DNA of 64,000 nt from Branchiostoma floridae (GCF_000003815.2 NC_049993.1:3598740-3662739); one strand, 5' to 3'; shown: positions 1 to 12,689, counted from the first letter of the stretch. Notes: generated by a model not told the origin, from the letters alone. Numbers and translations: made by a program.

Positions 1-2
1 TG

Positions 3-131
3 TACAATGCCAATCACTGGGCTCAAAGTACATCCACAGTAAGGTTCTTTCCTCGGACTACTAAGATATGGAACTCTCTCGATGACAACCTGTTCCCTCC
101 TCTACAACCTTTAAAACTTCAAAACCAATAA
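3..131 (+). pseudogene. 3' end of a non-LTR retrotransposon reverse transcriptase (remnant)
   Basis: The third frame stays open from the window edge to a TAA at 129-131 and includes FFPRTTKIWNSLDDNL. The FFPRT..xWNSL pattern is the usual last conserved block of CR1/L2/jockey-type reverse transcriptases, just before the C-terminus. The rest of the element lies outside the window. It is a 5'-truncated transposon tail, not a host gene. Confidence 0.65.
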
Positions 132-3100
132 TCATCGCTATCTCCTTGCATAATGATGTTTACTATCCATCAACTTACTTCATTGCCTAGAAGTGGTTTT
201 ATGGCCTTACTTTGAACAATCCCGACCTCGACCGGAAATGGACATGAACTCGGAATACTAAATTTTATTTGGATAGTCTTTTTTTATCAAGTTTATTTTT
301 GTTTCAAGTGATACAAGTGATTGTTTATGTTACTTACATGTGTGTAACTGTTACATTATTACCTGCTTGAAAAAAAGCAGGTATTGATTCTGGTAGGGAT
401 CTTTGTGATTCCGGACCGATATCTTTAGAACCTCCGGATGGATTGCAATCACGTTTGCTATGGGGATAGATTTTGTGAGCCATTGTGCTATAGCGCTCAT
501 TAGAAGTTTGCTGCAGTTTTGTGGTTCGTTTTAAAAAATATGTTTACACCTTTTTTTTTTCCTTTTTTGAGTAGAGTGGTCCCAGTAACTGATAGCCAGC
601 TGGGCAATTAGGCACCACTGTGTGCGGGGTGAATCACTGTATACACATTAGGGATATGAAGCCGATAGCTGCACAGTCTAGTAGAAAGAGTAACTGTGAC
701 CATCCCTGTCACCTCTGTATGGAATGAACCAATATATACACATTAGGGATATGTGCCAGGTGCAGATGTAACAATAGGAAATAAAAGGGAAATGGTAAGG
801 TCACTAGAAATGTGTAGTTTTGGATTTACCATATTTACCACCATTTACCGTAGATATATAAGAACTATGATGGAGTAATTTTGCCAGACGTCAAACCATA
901 TCAACCCCACAACACACCATACGCACCGTCACAAAACAGAATATTTCATGCAGGTTTGAGCTTTCAGACTCTTGTTTGTTTATGTTCCTTGATTGATATC
1001 ACTTGTAAATTGTACTGCTGCCATTGACATCTATGATTTTCACTTGAATATTAAGTTACAAAGCATGATGAACTGCTATATACTTCACATACATGCCTTA
1101 CCTTTTGTGTTAGATCCACTTTTGGTGGGTCGCTACTTTAATAGAGGTGACTGGCTTTAGATGAAAGGGGTAATCATTGAAAATCAAGTTCAAAATTGAA
1201 TGTAACTCGACGTAAATATCACTTGCATTTTTGGCAAAGAGGAAAGTTTTACTACTAAATCGATGTCCAACGTCTCATATCAGTATGGCATGGTCATAAG
1301 AAAAAGAAGGGAAATTGCATTATTTTCAGGATAGGTCTTAAGCATTTTCGACAAATGTTATCAAAGTTGTGTAAAAACAAAACATTTTGGCTTTTTTTAT
1401 TCTGTATTTCTGATAGCCTGTACTGGCAGTGACAAGTTTTTCAGTTCTTTCAACATTACTGCTATTCTATTAAAGGAAAAAATGTTATGTAATTTAGCAT
1501 ATCTTTCGTGATAAAATATTCCTAATATTTACTAATTTAATGACGTAATCGGCCAAAATCCAACATGGCAGACCATATTGCCAGATTAAGTATAACTAGC
1601 TTATTATCCAGATAAACCAAAAAAGCCGGTCTGAATAGGGTTGGATCAAAGGATGCTGCTTGCAACTAACGCGAGTGCCTACTTTGATTGCATGAATTGT
1701 ACGAATGCTTGCAGAGTAGAGATACACAGAAAAATTAGCAAGAAAGTACAATATCTGTTCGATCGAATTGAATGTAACTTCATCAGATAAAGAAGCAAAA
1801 AGTCTGACGGTAAAAGGTATCAATCAAATCTTCGTATTGATTCTGGTTAGAATTCAAAATAGCCTGCTCGGAAGAAGAAAAAATACCGGCTGTATTCATC
1901 TATTTTCAGGATTTGTCACATGTCAACAAACTTATCTAAATTTCCGACAAGTGTTATCGTATCAAATTTTTATGTAATCACAGTTGGGCCGAAAAATGTG
2001 ACTGGCACTTTGGAGGAAACATTTTTTTTTTCAACTTCAACACTAAATCAAATGACTACCTTGTAAAATCAACTCTACAGCGAAATATTTGTCCGACGAT
2101 TTGACTCGAATAAACTTTGATTGACTTGCTATTTCAGCATGTGTCTTTATTTTATACTGACAAGTTAAGTAGCATTTGTTGTCATCTGCTAAATGTGACA
2201 CCAATCATTTCAAGTACATCAAGCAAGCCTAAGAAACAAAACACAAAACAAATTATTCTTTCATTCCCTTCCCTTGTAATAATAGTCCTTTGTAAGATAG
2301 ATAAGTCTTCAACAAGCTACACACAATCACTGATAGATATAGGTCCAGCGCTGTTCCTCGCATGATAAGGCTACTGAATGCTTGATTTCCCTTGCTTGAC
2401 ACACAATCTTTGTGTTTTGAACTATTAATCTCAAAGATTTATACAATATATGAATGAAAATATCCTATGATTCTATGAACAGTTTTAATTTCAATGTCTC
2501 GTATCTGTATGGCCTGTAATGGTCATGTTGATGTCACTAATCGATGTTTTTAATCTGTGTACCGTACAGTAGTGCTTTTGATCGACATTTTTTTAAACTC
2601 GTGTAATGCTATATGTATTTTAATAATCAGGGTCATCAGCAATATCTTACTTAACTTTTGTCGATTTTAATACTATAAAGTTTCCCACGCAATTCAGCCC
2701 GAGCTAGCAACAGCCACCATTTCGTTACCTTTTGATATACGCAATTTAGAATTCGTTCGTTGAATAGTTGCTAGTTCGTCTTTTGGTCAATCATGAAGTT
2801 CGACGTTCCAATCATGACATCTTACCATTGAAGGTGAAGAAACACAGGTAGAAACTCCGGTTTTCAGACGAGCACGAGAAGGAGCAAATTGCCATGATAT
2901 TCTATTCTCGTCCTTTTAACGAGATTCAAATGTCGCACAGTCAAAGAGTGAAACATGATAAAACACTCAAACGACGGTATTACAAAGGCATCCCCGAGGT
3001 AATGCCTTCTCTATCTTGGGAGACGCATGTAGAAGTCAGAAAAGAGCAGGATGAGGCTATAGAAATCCACTTAAGTCTTCAATAGTTTATAATAGAGATA

Positions 3101-3170
3101 CCATTCCTAGTGCGTAGCATTAGAGATGTTATTCCTAGCGCATACTCTTAAGGGATCATGACAGCTCAGT
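132..3170. other. No gene recognised
   Basis: AT-rich intergenic sequence. Short open frames here (for example at 1768, 2117 and 2894) show no known motif and no splice structure. At 1626-1640 there is a solo end, CCGGTCTGAATAGGG, of the piggyBac-like repeat family described at 62 kb. Confidence 0.6.
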
Positions 3171-4269
3171 CACAGGCAGTTTAAGGCCTGTGACAATTTT
3201 GGTCGAACATGAAATTCGAACCACTGCGTGACCTCAGGTAAACCCCGCCGGGCCGGAGCGTTTTTAGAACGGTCCAATGTCAGTACCTAATGTTACATTG
3301 CGAAAACAGGAACTTACGATGCACGGGCCACACTAACTACTTTTCTTGAGACTTATTAATGTTGCATGCTAAAGATATTGATCTAGTATTTATCAAATAT
3401 CGGCATAACTAGAAGCGGTTAACAAAAGGGCACCCCCGCGAGAGCTGCAAGTGGTACAGTCCGAACATGTGTTCCGACCCCCCGGGGTGTGGAGTGGCGG
3501 GAAAACAGCGAGGCGCTCATACTTCAAGGAAACAGCAAAATGATGCTATAAATCGGTATTTCTAGCCCAAAATGATTGTATGCCAGTTGACTGATGCCTT
3601 ATAAGGCTACTGCTTGCGAAATTTCGCATTGATACAACAGCGATTTAACAGATACAGCCATAAAACATTCATATTTTACTATCGGTTAACGTTATGTACA
3701 GTCAAACATGTCTTACTTGGGCGCAGTTCTTGTAGGGTAAGTAGTGTTTCGTCGGCCCCTGCCCACATCAGGGCACCAGTTTTATTACGAGTTTTGGGCA
3801 GATTTAGGTTCATTAAACCTTAGACCTTCAGAAATCAAGCGGGTCTTCTTGCAATATCTTTAATTTCCGTGGCTGTATTGATATTTGTACGAAAAATACC
3901 AAAAAATTGTCAAAAAATTCTGTTTTTGGCCCAAAATTGAGCCTTACCTAGGTATAGCGGCACGATCCCCAGGCATATTAGATATCACAGAGATATAATC
4001 TATTACTCCAGAAAATATGACTCAGTTAGACAATCATTTCATAGTGGGCACAGACCCATTTTAATAGCATCCCTATTTTTTACCCAAAAATGGTTTTTTA
4101 AACCCAAAATATTGAGGATGCACAATTTTCTTGTCATCATATTTTGAATATGGGTGAATTACGTTAACTGGCCAAAAATTGTTGAAAACAGATGGTTACA
4201 TCGAAAGTTATGGCCATATAACTGCTCGACTGAGAATCTACAGGTGTCACAGGCCTTAAACTGCCTGTG
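3171..4269. repeat. ~1.1 kb element with 25-bp terminal inverted repeats
   Basis: The 25 bases at 3171-3195 (starting CACAGGCAGTTTAAGG) recur as an exact reverse complement at 4245-4269. The repeat is itself partly palindromic: CACAGGC at one end pairs with GCCTGTG near the other. No transposase frame is present between the ends, so this is probably a non-autonomous DNA element. The flanking duplication is not clear. Confidence 0.55.
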
Positions 4270-4618
4270 GTGGAAAGTCTTATGATGTGTCAGTCCCTGT
4301 TTGACGCACAGCAGGTAAGTCACGCCTATCCGCCTTAAGAACCTACGTCGTTCTTTATTGTACTCTCTGTTAATCTTCTGAATCGAGACACGTCTTAATT
4401 GATATCCCGCAATAAATAAGACGTCAGACAGGTAATTGAGCTCAGGTGTGTAATTGTATTGTCGCATTATCTTACCATCTTCGTCCACGAGGTGCTCTGT
4501 AAGTCCAATTACTTACAAGAGCTGAATGAGAAATTGGTGAGGAAGAAACGAATAGAAATTCAAACGACGACAACGTGCTGTGAATATGACAAGAAGTAAC
4601 GAAAAGCAGTTGAAATGT

Positions 4619-5600
4619 TCACGATGGTCAAATTTGGCCCCAAAATTTCCAGACTTCTATATGGGGTATTAGAACACGAATTATGTTCGATCTGACGTGA
4701 TCGAACAGAACGGGCGTTCTATTGGAGGTCACCCGCGGTCACCCGCAGGTTGTTACAGTAAACACGCAGAAAACGCCCTTACTTTCCCGGGTGCCGTGCG
4801 TCAGAGGAACAACAAACATTTTCACAAATAAAAACCACAATCTGGCCAGGTTAATTTTGCTGCCGTTCAGTTTGAAACATGTGACATGTAACAAAGCTGC
4901 TGGCGTCATTATTGGTGACATTGAATGTTACAACACTTGTTTACGGCGGTATCAATTACTATATATCACTATCAGTGCGACTCGACATAGGACCAAACAT
5001 GGTATTTAAATCGCTTGCAAAACGCGTGCAAATCAACTCTTTCAGGACTTATATTGTCGACAACTAATATCTCCAGCCTTGTGTCTTAGGGATTTTCGGA
5101 ACATGGAGGCAATTTTGAATTACGAGTCTTTGAGTGTAAAAACTTGAAAAAATTACGATTTTTCGACCTTATATTGGCTATAAAAATAGTTTTAAGTAGA
5201 AGTTGAAAAATCCCTAAGACAGAAAGTTTGATCTTAATATCATTACCTATGTGAAATAAAAGATTTGGATTTTCAGTCAAATTTAGGACCAATCTAAATA
5301 TGGTATTTGTTTTTTTGGCGCACCGAACACCCTTTCTAAATCAACCAACTATGCACATTTCAGAAGACATTGAGACAAAACTGTGTAGCACATGTACACG
5401 GTAAGACTTGACGTGTACACACTGCCAGTTTTCATTTAATATCGACAAGGCATGTGCGAGAGGTTGTTTTTCAAACTATCACGATATGTTAGAAGATGTT
5501 TCAGTCACCGTCAGCCCTCCGCGGGGACCGCGCGGGAGCTCCGGTAACCCGATACTCTGGGTTCGAATGGAAACTTTTCGGCCAAATTTGACCATCGTGA
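4619..5600. repeat. ~980 bp element with 21-bp inverted ends
   Basis: Positions 4619-4639 (TCACGATGGTCAAATTTGGCC, shown here as TCACGATGG...TTTGGCC) are repeated as the reverse complement at 5580-5600. A second inverted repeat (GTCTTAGGGATTTT and its complement) lies inside at about 5084-5220. No coding capacity was recognised. It is probably a non-autonomous transposon. Confidence 0.5.
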
Positions 5601-5748
5601 GAGTTGGATTGTCAAAAATTTGTCAAAAAGTTCATTTTTGTTTTGGAAATTAAAGTAAGAGTTCAACTTAGATGAGAGCGACATCTTTCAATACAGATTA
5701 AGTTTCAAGTTAAAATTGTAGTGCGACAGGAGTAATACTGCATTGAAG

Positions 5749-8700
5749 CTAGTTGATAAAAAGGAGATAGTCGATCAGCCGGTTGGGTAGAGGAAGTGTC
5801 CTTACGTGCTGTAGTCTCTCTGGTCCGATGATGTGCCTGATGCGTCTTCTGCACTGCCATTTCAGGAGAACTAGAGAAGGAACACAGCAAGTGTTTGATC
5901 GTAGAGTGCAGCGGGGATAGAACCTTTCCCTATTTATTGTGTAATTAGATTCGTGCATTTACTATTCCACTATGTAAAGTATTAATTTTAGCCTGGAGTT
6001 AGCAAAACATTTTACGCCATCAAAAACATCTTAAGAATGGAATATCATAAATTAAAGATGGTGTACGTAAACCGGGTAAAGCATGGCAGCATATTCAAAA
6101 TAACATTTACATATGAATGTATACCTGGATATCTTTGAAATAAAGGTTAACACTTTTAAGAGATAGTTTAACATAAGAACAGCCCACAAGTATCTTAAAT
6201 CAATTTAGGCAGACTGTGTGGCTTTATCTTACTGTTGTTAATGATCGACACAACACGCTAAAACACTAAAACACATAGTATTATACTACACACACACACA
6301 CACATGTATATACACACACGTGTTCACCCAAACACACAGACATACATCACACAATCACTACATGTGCATACAAACATTCGCACACGCATACTCATACACA
6401 CCAGGGTTGTAGCCAGCCTGAAATCATTTTCAGTCCCCTTGATTTTGAATGGGAATCCTATCGAGCACCAAAGGCATGGCGTGACGTTGCGCGTCATTTC
6501 TAGGGGGTCTGGGTCCCAGAAACTTTTTAAATCAAGACCCTCTGAACCACTATTTCCTGCATTTTGAGGTGCAAATGTTGCTTGTAGACTTAGATGTTCA
6601 ATGGCATCTGTTTTGGTGAAGAAGAACACATGGGTTTCAGTTTTTTTTTTTATATCTTTACATGTCAATTTTTGTCTGTCCCAGGGGACGGAATGGGGAA
6701 TTTTTTTTCAGTCCCCTGCTGCAAAATTCCTTCAAAGGACTGAAGGGCATGTGCTGGCTACAACCCTGATACACACACAAACACCGTACATACATACGAC
6801 TAGGTATACACACCTATACATTCAAGTACAAACACATACACACACATACGAATACGAACCGACACAGATATTGAAGACTGGTACTTGCACAACCAATAAG
6901 TAATAGGAAAGTGCTCACCGACATTTTAGATATTTGTACCATCTTCCGAACCATATTTTTGTCTTACCCTGTGTGAAAACAATTACATGAATTATTCTTA
7001 AGTTAAGAAAAAGTGCTGTTAGATAAGGGTTATAAAAAGTTGATCCCATTTAATGCATTTTATCGAAAGCTTTACCGTTTTAAGAAGTTCAAATTCAGAA
7101 AAAGTACTTTGGTCTTACTTGGTACTCTCGAAAAGCTTTCAGCACGGCCTCTCTATGTTCACGTGTAACAGGCTCTCGACATCCTAAATGCTGTCCAACT
7201 GATTCTTCTGCTGTTTTACTGTCCTGGTAACAAAAAGAGTGAACGTTTCGTTATGGAGCTCATAAGGAGTGTTTACGAGGCCGGCAACAGCCTGCTACAG
7301 TTGCAAAGTCAAACCGATGAGACGTCGGGAAGTTTACAGGCGGTTTTGGCGACGCCTCTGGAACGGAGCGTCCCTTTTGCCTTTTGGATGCATATCAATT
7401 ATTAAATCCAACACATTAAAATCGTGTGACGACCTACATTAAATATGATAAAGTCTCAAGGTGAAAAAAAAATGTTAAGTACTTTGTTTTGAATAGTGCT
7501 GTCGGCACCGGCCGTCAGAAGCTCTTTGACACACTCGGGATGACCATATGTAGCAGCATTGTGTAGGGCGGTGTTTCCCTGTAAAACAAGAGTATGAAAT
7601 TTAAATTAGTTTGATACAAAATTACATAGGCTTAGATCCCCCGTGTCTTATGATAAATTGGGCAGTAAGCAGTCACCATTCCAGGCGCTTCGTTTTTGAG
7701 CTAGAGTGTCAACTTCCTTCAGGGTGGGCCAATGTCCCTTGTATGAAAGTTTGAAAATAAGTTAAACCCTTCCCGTGCCAAGATGGCGCACAGGGCGGTG
7801 CCCATCTCTGTTTCATTAGCCATGTGCCACACGCAACGCAAGCACTACATCAGGGGGCTAGTCCAATGGAATATGACCTTGTTGTGTTGAGTGGTGTTAA
7901 ACAACATTTTCATATTCTAAATCCAAAGTACCAGCATGTCCTGTTGGTTTGAATCCGCACCACCTTGTATTAGAGCGTGCACGGTTCTCGCATGGCCGCT
8001 GTAGGAAGCCGAATGTGTTGGCGTGATTCCCTGTAAAACAGGACGTGCTTTTGAAAAGCTGACATTGGGTCCTTGCGAGAATTCAGTTTTAGTTCAGTTA
8101 GGTTCAGAATTAGGTGATTATATAGGGGGTGGGTTTGCCAATTGCGCATAAACTAATGCACTAGTAATATTGAAAATTTACAAGCAATTTATGCGAAAAA
8201 AAACACAACAGTGCCGCAGTGAACGAACCCCGTAGTGACGCACCGTTGCCGTGAGTACATTGAGAGTCAAGCTTTAGCATGCATTAAGCATGGGTTGCAT
8301 TGGAAGATCTTTATGCAGCATTTGCTTTGTATCCTTGCAGATACACAGCGTGATTTTTTTTGGTTAGATATACTCACACTGCTATCTATAGCATTTGGAT
8401 CTGCTCCGGCTTTGAGCAATATTTGCACACTTTTTGTGTAACCTTTGTGAGCTGCGTAGTGAAGCGGTGTAAAACCCTGAAACAAATACGAATGGCAACA
8501 ACACTGGTGTTATGAAGATATGAGCCAAATGGGAAACTTTAATCGTGTTTTCAGAAAACCTTGTCCAGTCTAAACAAAGAAATTCGGGCGGAAAACTCTG
8601 TCCAGTCTGATAAGAGGGTCTGCATAAGGGTTCCTGACAATGCTTAAAATTACTCAGAAAGCACTCACGCTAAACTGATTCACATAACTAAAGAATCAGT

Positions 8701-10945
8701 AGCATAATGAGCAACCCAAATGTGCTATATATAACCATAAGATTTTTAAAACAATTGTTGTATACTTAGTAGCTAACAACGTATACCCCCATGCAGACCC
8801 CTTTTTCAGACTGGGCAGGATTTTCCGCAGTACAGACTGGACAGGGTTTTCAGAAAACCCACTTTAATCAGGACATTATCTTAATACTTATTATGTAAAA
8901 AGATTTTAACCTCATAAGCAGTAGTTTCGAGCCTAGGAAGTAGTTTGCTCTTGTCAGAAATTGCCCTGGCGTACAGGAAGGAAATAATTCATTATCGTTG
9001 TATTAGGCGGTGCTAATTGGATGATATGGATGAAATCGGTTTCCAAATATAAGAAAGTTGCGAACCATACTCTGAATCGCACAAAGCAGGTGCAAAATGA
9101 AAGAAAAATATATCTTAAAACATAAACTAATATCGTGAAATGTGGAGGTCAATTCCAATGACAAAGAATAAAATATAAAATAATAAAAATGAAGAATCTA
9201 TATTGCTCGGTATATCATGCTCGGTGTACATGTGCTATGTTATTGTTGAGTCTTTCTGACCACTTAACTACTTTAATTTCAGTAATAACAAATGCAACTT
9301 TATTTTTGCAAAACCGTGTTTATTTCATTCACAATCCCACATCGATGTAGATGTTCCCAGAGTATGTCATCAATGTATAATTAAATCAACATGGCCTTAG
9401 CGATGACCAGTCGCCACAGCCAATCTGATTACCCTACCCATAATATTTGCTATTCGGGAAGGGATTACTAGCCAATCACGTTGCTTCTTGACTGCAAGTG
9501 GCGTCGTGATTGGCAAATGACTGCTGGTCAGCGATTGCGCAGTGAGAAGCACAGATCGTATGTCTGCATGCCAGGGGCGTTGCTTCATACTTACCTGCCA
9601 GTCTCTTTTGTTGGGATCAGCACCGGCTGTGAGTAGAAGTTGCACTGCTCCTGCATTCCCATTCCCTGCTACCCAGTGAAGTGGAGTGGCATTCTGAAAT
9701 TTACATCAAGGCAAAAGTCTTCGTCTACTTGTGTCATCTTGCAAAAACAAAGAAAAAAAAACTGTGCCGTACGTGTACGCACAACTTCAAACACCTGCAC
9801 TTAGCATAGATACCATGATTTTTATTCTACTTACGAGTACATTGCAAAATGATTATATGATTAGAAGATGATCACTGATTAGAAATCAGACCAGATAATT
9901 TCCCTTAATAAAAGTTGACAATTGTTCACCGACGTTTTTGCCTGAAACATCCGGGTTAGTTCCTTCATCTAATAGTTGCTGTAATCTTTCTGTGAAGCCA
10001 TGCTCCGCAGCAGCACACAGTTCCTGTGACATAAAAAGATCATACCATTACATAGATGTGCTTTGGGAGTGACTGCCAGTGTATGTTCGTGTGTGTGTGT
10101 GTGTGGGGGGGGGGGGGTGTTGGGGGTGGGGGTGTAATAAAGGATCATTTATATGACCTCAGCTTTTTGATACAAAATAGACTAATAAGTTTATGATTGT
10201 ATGCCACTTTTGAGTGATTAGATATGGGTGCTTTCAAAAAGGAAGATCTTCATTGTGCTCTTGTTGTCTATCACAAGTCTGCCATGTGCCTAACTGATTA
10301 CCCCACCCCACGGGACCTCCTGGTGACCAGCATGATGTTGTTTACAAACAGGAGCGTCTACTTTAGGAGGGGATAACCTTCTGCGGTTTGTTTTTGCACA
10401 GTTCAAGAACACTAGGAAGTTGAAATAATGATGCAAATATGCTAAAAAGTTGCTGTATATATACGGTCACTATAGGCTAGTTACATTAAGTTTTTTTTTC
10501 TGGAGAATATTTCAGTTTTGAAGCCTAAATCTTACGTAGTATACTTTTGATACAGTTTGTTTGTCGGTAAATCTTGCCGAATTGTTTTATCCTCCATGAA
10601 AATTCATGATTTTGCGAAACATTTTTGACACAAAAAATAATGTCTGTCACTTGTGCGCTGCTAATTAGTAAGTAACTTGTGCGGTGGTGCCTTCAGTTAA
10701 GTTCTTATGTGATTTCCAAGACAGTTCTTCGAAAATCATAGTAACTACAGATAAAAAAATAATTACTAACATAGGATTGAATAGATGGTATGTTCACAAT
10801 AATATAACAAAGTAGTAAAATGTCCATTTTGGAGCAAAAAGTCATATTCGAGCTCACGACAAAATTGGTTTTGCCTTTAAGGAAATAGCATGTCAAAGTT
10901 ACAACACAAATGATAAAGTAAACTAACCCTTTCCTTGTCGTTCAT
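5749..10945 (-). CDS. Ankyrin repeat and SOCS box (ASB-type) protein
   Basis: Minus-strand gene. Exons: 10945-10928 (ATG, MNDKER, short and least certain), 10023-9934, 9693-9595, 8476-8378, 8030-7932, 7578-7483, 7223-7119 and the last exon 5870-5749 ending in TAG. The five exons from 10023 to 7483 each hold one ankyrin repeat of 30-33 residues and join in phase 0 (cores NATPLHWVAGNG, GFTPLHYAAHKG, GITPTHSASYSG, GNTALHNAATYG). The 7223-7119 exon holds a linker starting DSKTAEES. The last exon reads LLKWQCRRRIRHIIGPERL...TLPLPNRLIDYLLF, a good SOCS box. ASB proteins are substrate receptors of Cullin-5/Elongin BC ubiquitin ligases. The linker exon ends in phase 0, but the best acceptor for the SOCS exon needs phase 1, so one small exon or an alternative donor between 7119 and 5870 is unresolved. 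Family assignment is fairly sure; substrate unknown. Confidence 0.8.
6402..6768. mobile_element. hAT-type MITE with 8-bp target duplication
   Basis: The element starts CAGGGTTGTAGCCAGC and ends with the reverse complement GCTGGCTACAACCCTG. It is flanked by an identical 8-bp direct repeat, ATACACAC, at 6394-6401 and 6769-6776. CAGGG-type ends with 8-bp duplications are the hAT signature. At 367 bp it has no transposase. It sits inside the final intron of the ASB-type gene, in a CA-rich stretch that could also supply the repeat by chance. Confidence 0.75.
8548..8870. repeat. Inverted-repeat element (MITE-like) in an ASB intron
   Basis: The left part (TTTTCAGAAAACC, then TGTCCAGTCT and GGGTCTGCAT) is mirrored at 8785-8870 by the reverse complements of the same blocks. 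The ends include the small palindrome TTTTCAGAAAA. Arms are about 75 bp with some divergence, separated by about 150 bp. No coding capacity. Confidence 0.55.
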
Positions 10946-11250
10946 GTCCGTCCGTTAACGTGAGTCCTCCGGCCAGCTGCTACTGTTAGGAGGGTTATCA
11001 ATAAGTCTTGTGCTTCAATCAGATTTTATCATATAGCCAGGCGACGCGGGCCAATCAGAAGGCCCCGTTCCAAGTTGGTTATGACGCCGTAACGCATAGA
11101 TTCCGGCCGGTCCGGTGTGTATCGCTCCTTGTGATTGGTCAGAATTTGAATTTGCATCAACAACATAATTTGAATGTTGTCGATAAAAATCAGCAACAAA
11201 TAAATTCTGACCAATCACAAGGAGCGATATTCACATGACTCTGTCCAATC
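10946..11250 (-). promoter_or_regulatory. Putative promoter of the ASB-type gene, with clustered CCAAT boxes
   Basis: Upstream of the proposed start codon at 10945 there are four CCAAT motifs within 200 bp: 11051-11055, 11134-11138 (as ATTGG), 11211-11215 and 11245-11249. CCAAT followed by CA/CAG is the preferred NF-Y site. Two of the copies are part of an inverted repeat, so repeat origin is an alternative explanation. No TATA box was seen. Confidence 0.35.
11115..11235. repeat. Inverted repeat with ~35-bp arms
   Basis: ATCGCTCCTTGTGATTGGTC with AGAATTT at 11121-11148 is matched by the reverse complement at about 11203-11230. The spacer is about 55 bp and AT-rich. It could form a hairpin and contains CCAAT motifs in both arms. 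Confidence 0.6.
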
Positions 11251-12129
11251 AGAATGAGAGATACATGAATAGCATAGAGTAATGAGGAAAGATCAGACCC
11301 CGGAGGGCAGAATGATCATGAAGTACAGTAGAATTTTGAAAAGGTTTGCCATGTCAAGACTGCGATGTTTCAAATATTTTCTGCAGAAATTTTGGATCCA
11401 AAATGCAATATGTAATCTCCCTATGTATTAAAGAACAGATGTGAATTTTCAGAAAGTCTACAAAGGAATTCACAAGTATAGTAGCAATTGCTTAGATGAA
11501 GATCGGATTTTAAAACGCCAGTGGAAGTCATATTATAAACCAAACAGATCCCATTGCAGCAAAATGGATCAGTGTTTTGATTGTCGTCGATTCACCAGTT
11601 TTCACAGATAGTTAGGTCCAGATTTACGTCTGGGCCTAGAACTGATCCTCTGGACCTGGACCTAGACCTGAACCGTACCTAGGCATGAATTTTCTGAACA
11701 AGGACCCAATCACTCCACTTGCGTAAGGGCTTTCAAAAGGACGTCGGCCGGAAAGTAATGACCACAATGACTTGAAATTTGGTAGGTATCTATATAAGGC
11801 TTTATATATACTATATAATTGTGCCCCAAAATTTGGGTGGTACACCCCTTGTATTAAAAACATTGGTAGTTAAACTGGGAAGTTAAGTAGCTACATCCTA
11901 AGGTGTGTAAACAAATCTCAGACGTTAATTTTAGACAGCATTCACTGACTGAGTATTCAGTCCATTAGATACTCAACCACAGGTACGTAAATAAGGTTAA
12001 TGTAATTCTAAGACAGATCAATCTAATAAAGAGTACGGGAAGACAATGAGGTAATAGGGAGATGTTAAAATATATGGTAATATTGAGAGACGTGACTTAT
12101 TGGCATGTACAGCTTTTGCATTTTTTCAT

Positions 12130-12290
12130 CTCCTCGACAGAAACTGGATGCCCATTTTTGCACCTTAGTGGAGTTACGAAAATCGTGTACAGTGCTTTTC
12201 TAAGGGTAAAAGATCAGTAGCCTGGCAGGATTTGAACCCAGGTAACTCCACGCGACCTTGCGCATTAAAGATAATTGAGATGGCATAACA
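12130..12290 (-). repeat. tRNA-derived SINE
   Basis: On the minus strand there is a good RNA polymerase III B box, GGGTTCAAATCC. It is followed by TGCCAGGCTACTGATC and by the CACTGTACACGATTTTC and AACTCCACTAAGGTG blocks typical of invertebrate tRNA-SINE bodies. The A box is poorly preserved. It abuts a LINE remnant on its 5' side. Confidence 0.55.
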
Positions 12291-12303
12291 AGCCTTGAAA
12301 TAG

Positions 12304-12687
12304 TCAGGGTCTACTAGTAACAAGATTGCGAGAGTACAAGTTGGAGTTTAAACTATAAGTACCTAGGCGGAAACGAGTGAGAACAGCGCAAGTGAAACGA
12401 GGACCTATGCTGAAGTATGGAACAGAGACAGGGCGCACGGATTTGACCATTTTTTTCTTAAAGTGAGGAAGACTTAAGGAACGATCTGCTAGGATAAGGT
12501 TTTTCCAATGATACGTTGCATAGGGAATGAACGATTTCTTATAGCGGGTTGTGGTACATTTAAGTGACAGAAAGTCGTTTTTATTACGAAGGTCATAGGA
12601 AGCAGAGTCTGATACTAAGGGTGGTATCAAATCATTTAAATATTGTCGAGTATGGCCATGAACGATTTTATAGAATAAGATAAGAGT
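12304..12687 (-). pseudogene. Reverse-transcriptase C-terminal remnant of a non-LTR retrotransposon
   Basis: An open minus-strand frame reads TLILFYKIVHGHTRQYLNDL, then a PPLVSDSASYDLRNKND block, KKSFIPYATYHW and LTRFRLGTYSLNSNL. The order (VHG..., PP.., YxLRN, SFxPxxxxxW, TRxRLGxSSLNxxLF) is the C-terminal signature of CR1/L2-like polyproteins. The frame ends at the SINE boundary and there is no upstream RT core. It is a dead fragment. Confidence 0.7.
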
Positions 12688-12689
12688 CT

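Noticed and set aside
4159-4488. 109-codon minus-strand frame
   Set aside because: Overlaps the inverted repeat end at 4245-4269 and shows no family motif.
9397-9645. 82-codon minus frame downstream of an ankyrin repeat
   Set aside because: Only the part above 9595 is coding; below it is intron after a GTAAGT donor, containing a small inverted repeat.
12195-12260. tRNA gene suggested by the GGGTTCAAATCC box
   Set aside because: No cloverleaf: the acceptor and anticodon stems are missing and the downstream sequence is a SINE body.
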